Of a stretch of DNA of 36,771 nucleotides, positions 34,869 through 36,771 are shown in pieces; the first letter of the stretch is position 1, and each line of letters starts with the position of its first letter. This DNA is from Mesobacillus boroniphilus JCM 21738 (GTDB taxonomy: Bacteria > Bacillota > Bacilli > Bacillales > Cytobacillaceae): NCBI RefSeq assembly GCF_000517385.1, contig NZ_BAUW01000040.1, positions 1 to 36,771 of the forward strand. The letters are read 5' to 3'. A model generated the notes under the pieces. The model worked only from the letters and a program-made list of their open reading frames with translations, was not told the DNA's origin and ran no database searches. The position numbers and the translations under genes are program-made.

Positions 34869-35559
34869 TTAACCTTGCGGAGCATAATAGACTTCTTCAA
34901 AAGGCTGGACGACGACGAAGCCTTCACCGCTGAATTTCATCTGGATGGATTCGCCGCTTCCACGGCCAAGGAACGTTTTGAACGAAATATCTGTTACGAA
35001 TTCAGGCTGGAGATTTCCAGACCAGGCTACAGTTGCGTTCGGGTCTGTATAAACCGGATTCTCAGGGCTGACAAGCAGGGTCAGCGGTTCATAATGGGAT
35101 GTGATCGCTACCATCCTGTACCCTCGAGACGGACATTGAACAATCCTCCAGACAGCATTCCGGAGACCCGGCGCATCAGCTTGATATCCCAGATGATGGA
35201 AGCTCAAATGCCAGCAGGTCATTGCCGTTTACGAAAATAGCTTCATTTTGCAAATGCAAAATTGATATTTTCTTTCCCTGATCAGCGAGATAAAGCTTTC
35301 CATTTCCATTTGCCTTCATTAGTGAAGCACCTTCACCTGTTAATGCCTTTTTGAACATCTTGCCGATCCCGTGTTCAAGCACTCCCTCGCGCTCAAACTT
35401 GATCTGGCCGCGATAGGAAACCATTGCTCCAGCTTTCGACCATACCTGGCCATTCAGGTTGATTTCCAGCATTCTCGGTGTTTCCAGCTCAAATAACCCT
35501 TCCCCTTTATCCTGCTGCTTTGTGTTGCTCACAAACTCTTCGATTGAATATCGACTCAT
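34869..35559 (-). CDS. AIM24 family protein (two frame breaks)
   Basis: A TRAP-like/AIM24 beta-sandwich protein of about 230 residues, a family with mitochondrial relatives but no clear bacterial function. Landmarks: LEINLNGQVWSKAGAMVSYRGQIKFE, GEGASLMKANGNGKLYLAD, and LPIDPNATVAWSGNL-like PVYTDPNATVAWSGNLQPEF near the C-terminus. Missing bases near 35188-35191 and 35111-35116 split it; repair yields WDIKLMRRVSGMLSGGLFNV and RLEGTGMVAITSHYEPLTLL. ATG 35559 (or 35562) has AAGGAGG upstream. It probably shares a transcript with the methyltransferase gene 10 bp upstream. Confidence 0.85.
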
Positions 35560-35571
35560 CATAATGCCTCC

Positions 35572-36255
35572 TTATTTTATAACCTGGAACATGAAAATCC
35601 ACATAAATGATAGTGACTGCTGTAGTTCTATAGGCAATGAACCATGTGGAAGCTGTTCAGCCGCTTTTTTAAATACTCCGAACTCACCCGCTTTACTCCA
35701 GCCATTTTCCAGAGCTAGCTTTTCCAGCTCCCAAGGCATGATTGTATTGCAGATTACTTCTTCTCCATACAACCTTCTGAAGCTGTATGTCCTGGGCTTT
35801 GCAGTTGGTCCGAGGATGCCAATGCAGGCATAACCATCTGGCTTAAGGATCCGGGCCATTTCTTTTAGCGATTCATAGGGATTGTTGGTCCACTCTATTG
35901 AATTAATCGCCATAACTGCATCAAAATGGTTATCGGGGCTTCCACAATCCGACAGGGTCCCCTTTTTGAAATTACAGTTCTCATTCCGCGGGTTCAGCCT
36001 GGCCCTCTCAAGCATCTCCTCGGATACATCGATTCCGGTGACTACATATCCTGCTTCGGCCAGCTTCTCAGAGCCTGTTCCATCTCCGCAGCCCAAATCA
36101 CAAACCGTCGAAGTAGATGGTACAAAGCGCTTGATAAGAGGCACTATATCCTTGCGGCTTCCAGTTTCCCACATAGCCCTGCTCCTGGAATTCCACGTGG
36201 CAGCCATACTGTCCCATTGTTTTTCAGATTCCATTTCCCAATTGAAGGTACCCAT
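35572..36255 (-). CDS. Class I SAM-dependent methyltransferase
   Basis: About 227 residues from ATG 36255 (MGTFNWEMESEKQWDSMAATW), chosen by AGGTGG upstream; the open frame reaches 36417 but overlaps the divergent gene. SAM motif I is VCDLGCGDGTGSEKLAEAGY with the acidic motif II GIDVSEEMLERA; later FDAVMAINSIEWTNNP and MARILKPDGYACIGILGP are the Methyltransf_11-type motifs IV-VI. The substrate is not predictable; the class includes small-molecule and quinone methylases. Frame intact. It is followed at 10 bp by the AIM24 gene. Confidence 0.85.
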   Translation of the reverse strand: MGTFNWEMESEKQWDSMAATWNSRSRAMWETGSRKDIVPLIKRFVPSTSTVCDLGCGDGTGSEKLAEAGYVVTGIDVSEEMLERARLNPRNENCNFKKGTLSDCGSPDNHFDAVMAINSIEWTNNPYESLKEMARILKPDGYACIGILGPTAKPRTYSFRRLYGEEVICNTIMPWELEKLALENGWSKAGEFGVFKKAAEQLPHGSLPIELQQSLSFMWIFMFQVIK

Positions 36256-36364
36256 AAGCCCACCTATTCCTATACTATTTATTTCGTTACAGAAAGAGAG
36301 ATTCCTCTTAAGTTTATTTTTCTTGAAAAAGTGCAAGACTAGGAGGGTGAAAGGAGAGATTAAA

Positions 36365-36582
36365 TTGGAACAGGAACAATTGGTTGCCATACATAAAAAT
36401 AACGCTGGCGAAATCATCAGTTTCCAGACATCGAGCGGAAGGATTATTCCTACCGCAAAGCTTTGCTGGAAGCCAACACAGGGATAATTTCAGGAGTGAA
36501 TATCAATGAAGGTCCAGACGGAACATCCTCTTTAGTTTCAGCAGATGGCCCCGGCTTTGAACAATATCCCGATATATACTAA
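36365..36582 (+). CDS. DUF3892 family small protein (frame break)
   Basis: TTG 36365 (AAAGGAG upstream) begins MEQEQLVAIHKNNAGEIISF. The frame runs into a stop at 36484, but after one missing base near 36446-36450 it continues YRKALLEANTGIISGVNINE, then SADGPGFEQYPDIY to TAA 36580-36582. About 72 residues, typical of DUF3892, a small Bacillaceae family (YhzC-like) with no known function. It is divergent from the methyltransferase gene. Confidence 0.7.
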
Positions 36583-36594
36583 GGAACGAATAAA

Positions 36595-36624
36595 ACACCT
36601 GACAATGTCAGGTGTTTGGTTTTA
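36595..36624 (+). terminator. Terminator of the DUF3892 gene
   Basis: AACACCTGACA, a short loop and TGTCAGGTGTT, followed by TGGTTTT. Confidence 0.85.
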
Positions 36625-36682
36625 GACACAAGGAGGGAAATTAAGCCTTAAAACTATGTATGACAAAGTAGGCTGCTGCAAC

Positions 36683-36771
36683 CGTACCCTTATGCAGGGG
36701 TTCCGCCTTCTATAAGGGCACGATTCGGCTTTAATCGTATCCTTATGCAGGGATTCCGCCTTTCATAAGGG
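36683..36771. repeat. Tandem array 3, two ~53-bp palindromic units, cut by window end
   Basis: The unit CGTACCCTTATGCAGGGG... starts at 36683 and 36736, a period of 53 bp. Each holds a 32-bp core with CCCTTAT at one end and ATAAGGG at the other. The array continues past the window. The sequence differs from arrays 1 and 2, but the architecture is alike. Confidence 0.85.

Noticed and set aside
35882-36487. 201-codon plus-strand frame opposite the methyltransferase
   Set aside because: Its codons mirror a clear methyltransferase; only its far end coincides with the real DUF3892 start, which begins at TTG 36365.
36626-36682. Gene start suggested by AAGGAGGG at 36630
   Set aside because: The only nearby ATG gives an 18-codon frame through the repeat array; no start at proper spacing.

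Overview
The window looks like chromosome of a Gram-positive spore former of the Bacillaceae. Base composition is moderately low in GC. Ribosome binding sites are strong GGAGG types and TTG starts are frequent. There is a YjcZ-type sporulation peptide. Gene content and order follow the 'yp' region of Bacillus subtilis: ypqE, msrB/msrA (yppQ/yppP), ypmS-ypmR-ypmQ-ypmP, ilvA, ypkP-dfrA-thyA, ypjP, ypiP, yphP (brxA), ypgR, ypgQ. Genus or species cannot be fixed by eye.

Layout. 1-5.2 kb: a 52-bp tandem array, an S66 peptidase, an FAD dehydrogenase, YjcZ, an SGNH hydrolase and a DUF502 membrane protein. 5.3-9.2 kb: EIIA-Glc-like protein, the coupled msrA-msrB pair, and an RsgA-type GTPase gene with a long structured leader; opposite lies a DUF4397 protein. 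9.2-18.4 kb: ypmS, ypmR, ypmQ, a nucleoside hydrolase, an orphan histidine kinase, a decayed degV copy, ypmP, tatC, tatA and ilvA. 18.5-24.2 kb: thyA-dfrA with a remnant of ypkP, a secreted lethal-factor-like metalloprotease, a decayed telA next to an intact terC gene, and ypjP. 24.4-31.9 kb: a 23-residue membrane peptide, ypiP, brxA, ypgR, the ypgQ-yfmR pair, a second 52-bp array and an intact degV. 32-36.8 kb: fhs, metA, an AIM24 protein, a methyltransferase, a DUF3892 protein and a third palindromic array running off the end.

Functional themes. Folate and one-carbon metabolism (thyA, dfrA, fhs) sit with methionine synthesis (metA) and repair of oxidised methionine or thiols (msrA, msrB, brxA). 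Translation and ribosome functions are represented by the RsgA paralogue and the ABC-F protein YfmR. Envelope and export functions are TatA/TatC, the TerC-family protein, the SCO protein and several lipoprotein or signal-peptide proteins.

The most interesting element is upstream of the rsgA paralogue. A promoter, an 18-codon leader ORF with a good RBS, two competing pairings and an intrinsic terminator together have the architecture of a ribosome-mediated attenuator. Also notable are a dispersed ~130-bp hairpin element in three copies with compensating stem changes, one copy internally inverted, and three arrays of ~52-bp units with palindromic cores.

Caution on quality. About 20 single-base reading-frame breaks split otherwise well-conserved genes, including thyA, dfrA, fhs and ilvA, and most look like one missing base. 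Residual sequencing or assembly indels are the most likely cause. I therefore report each such locus as one gene with the break position.
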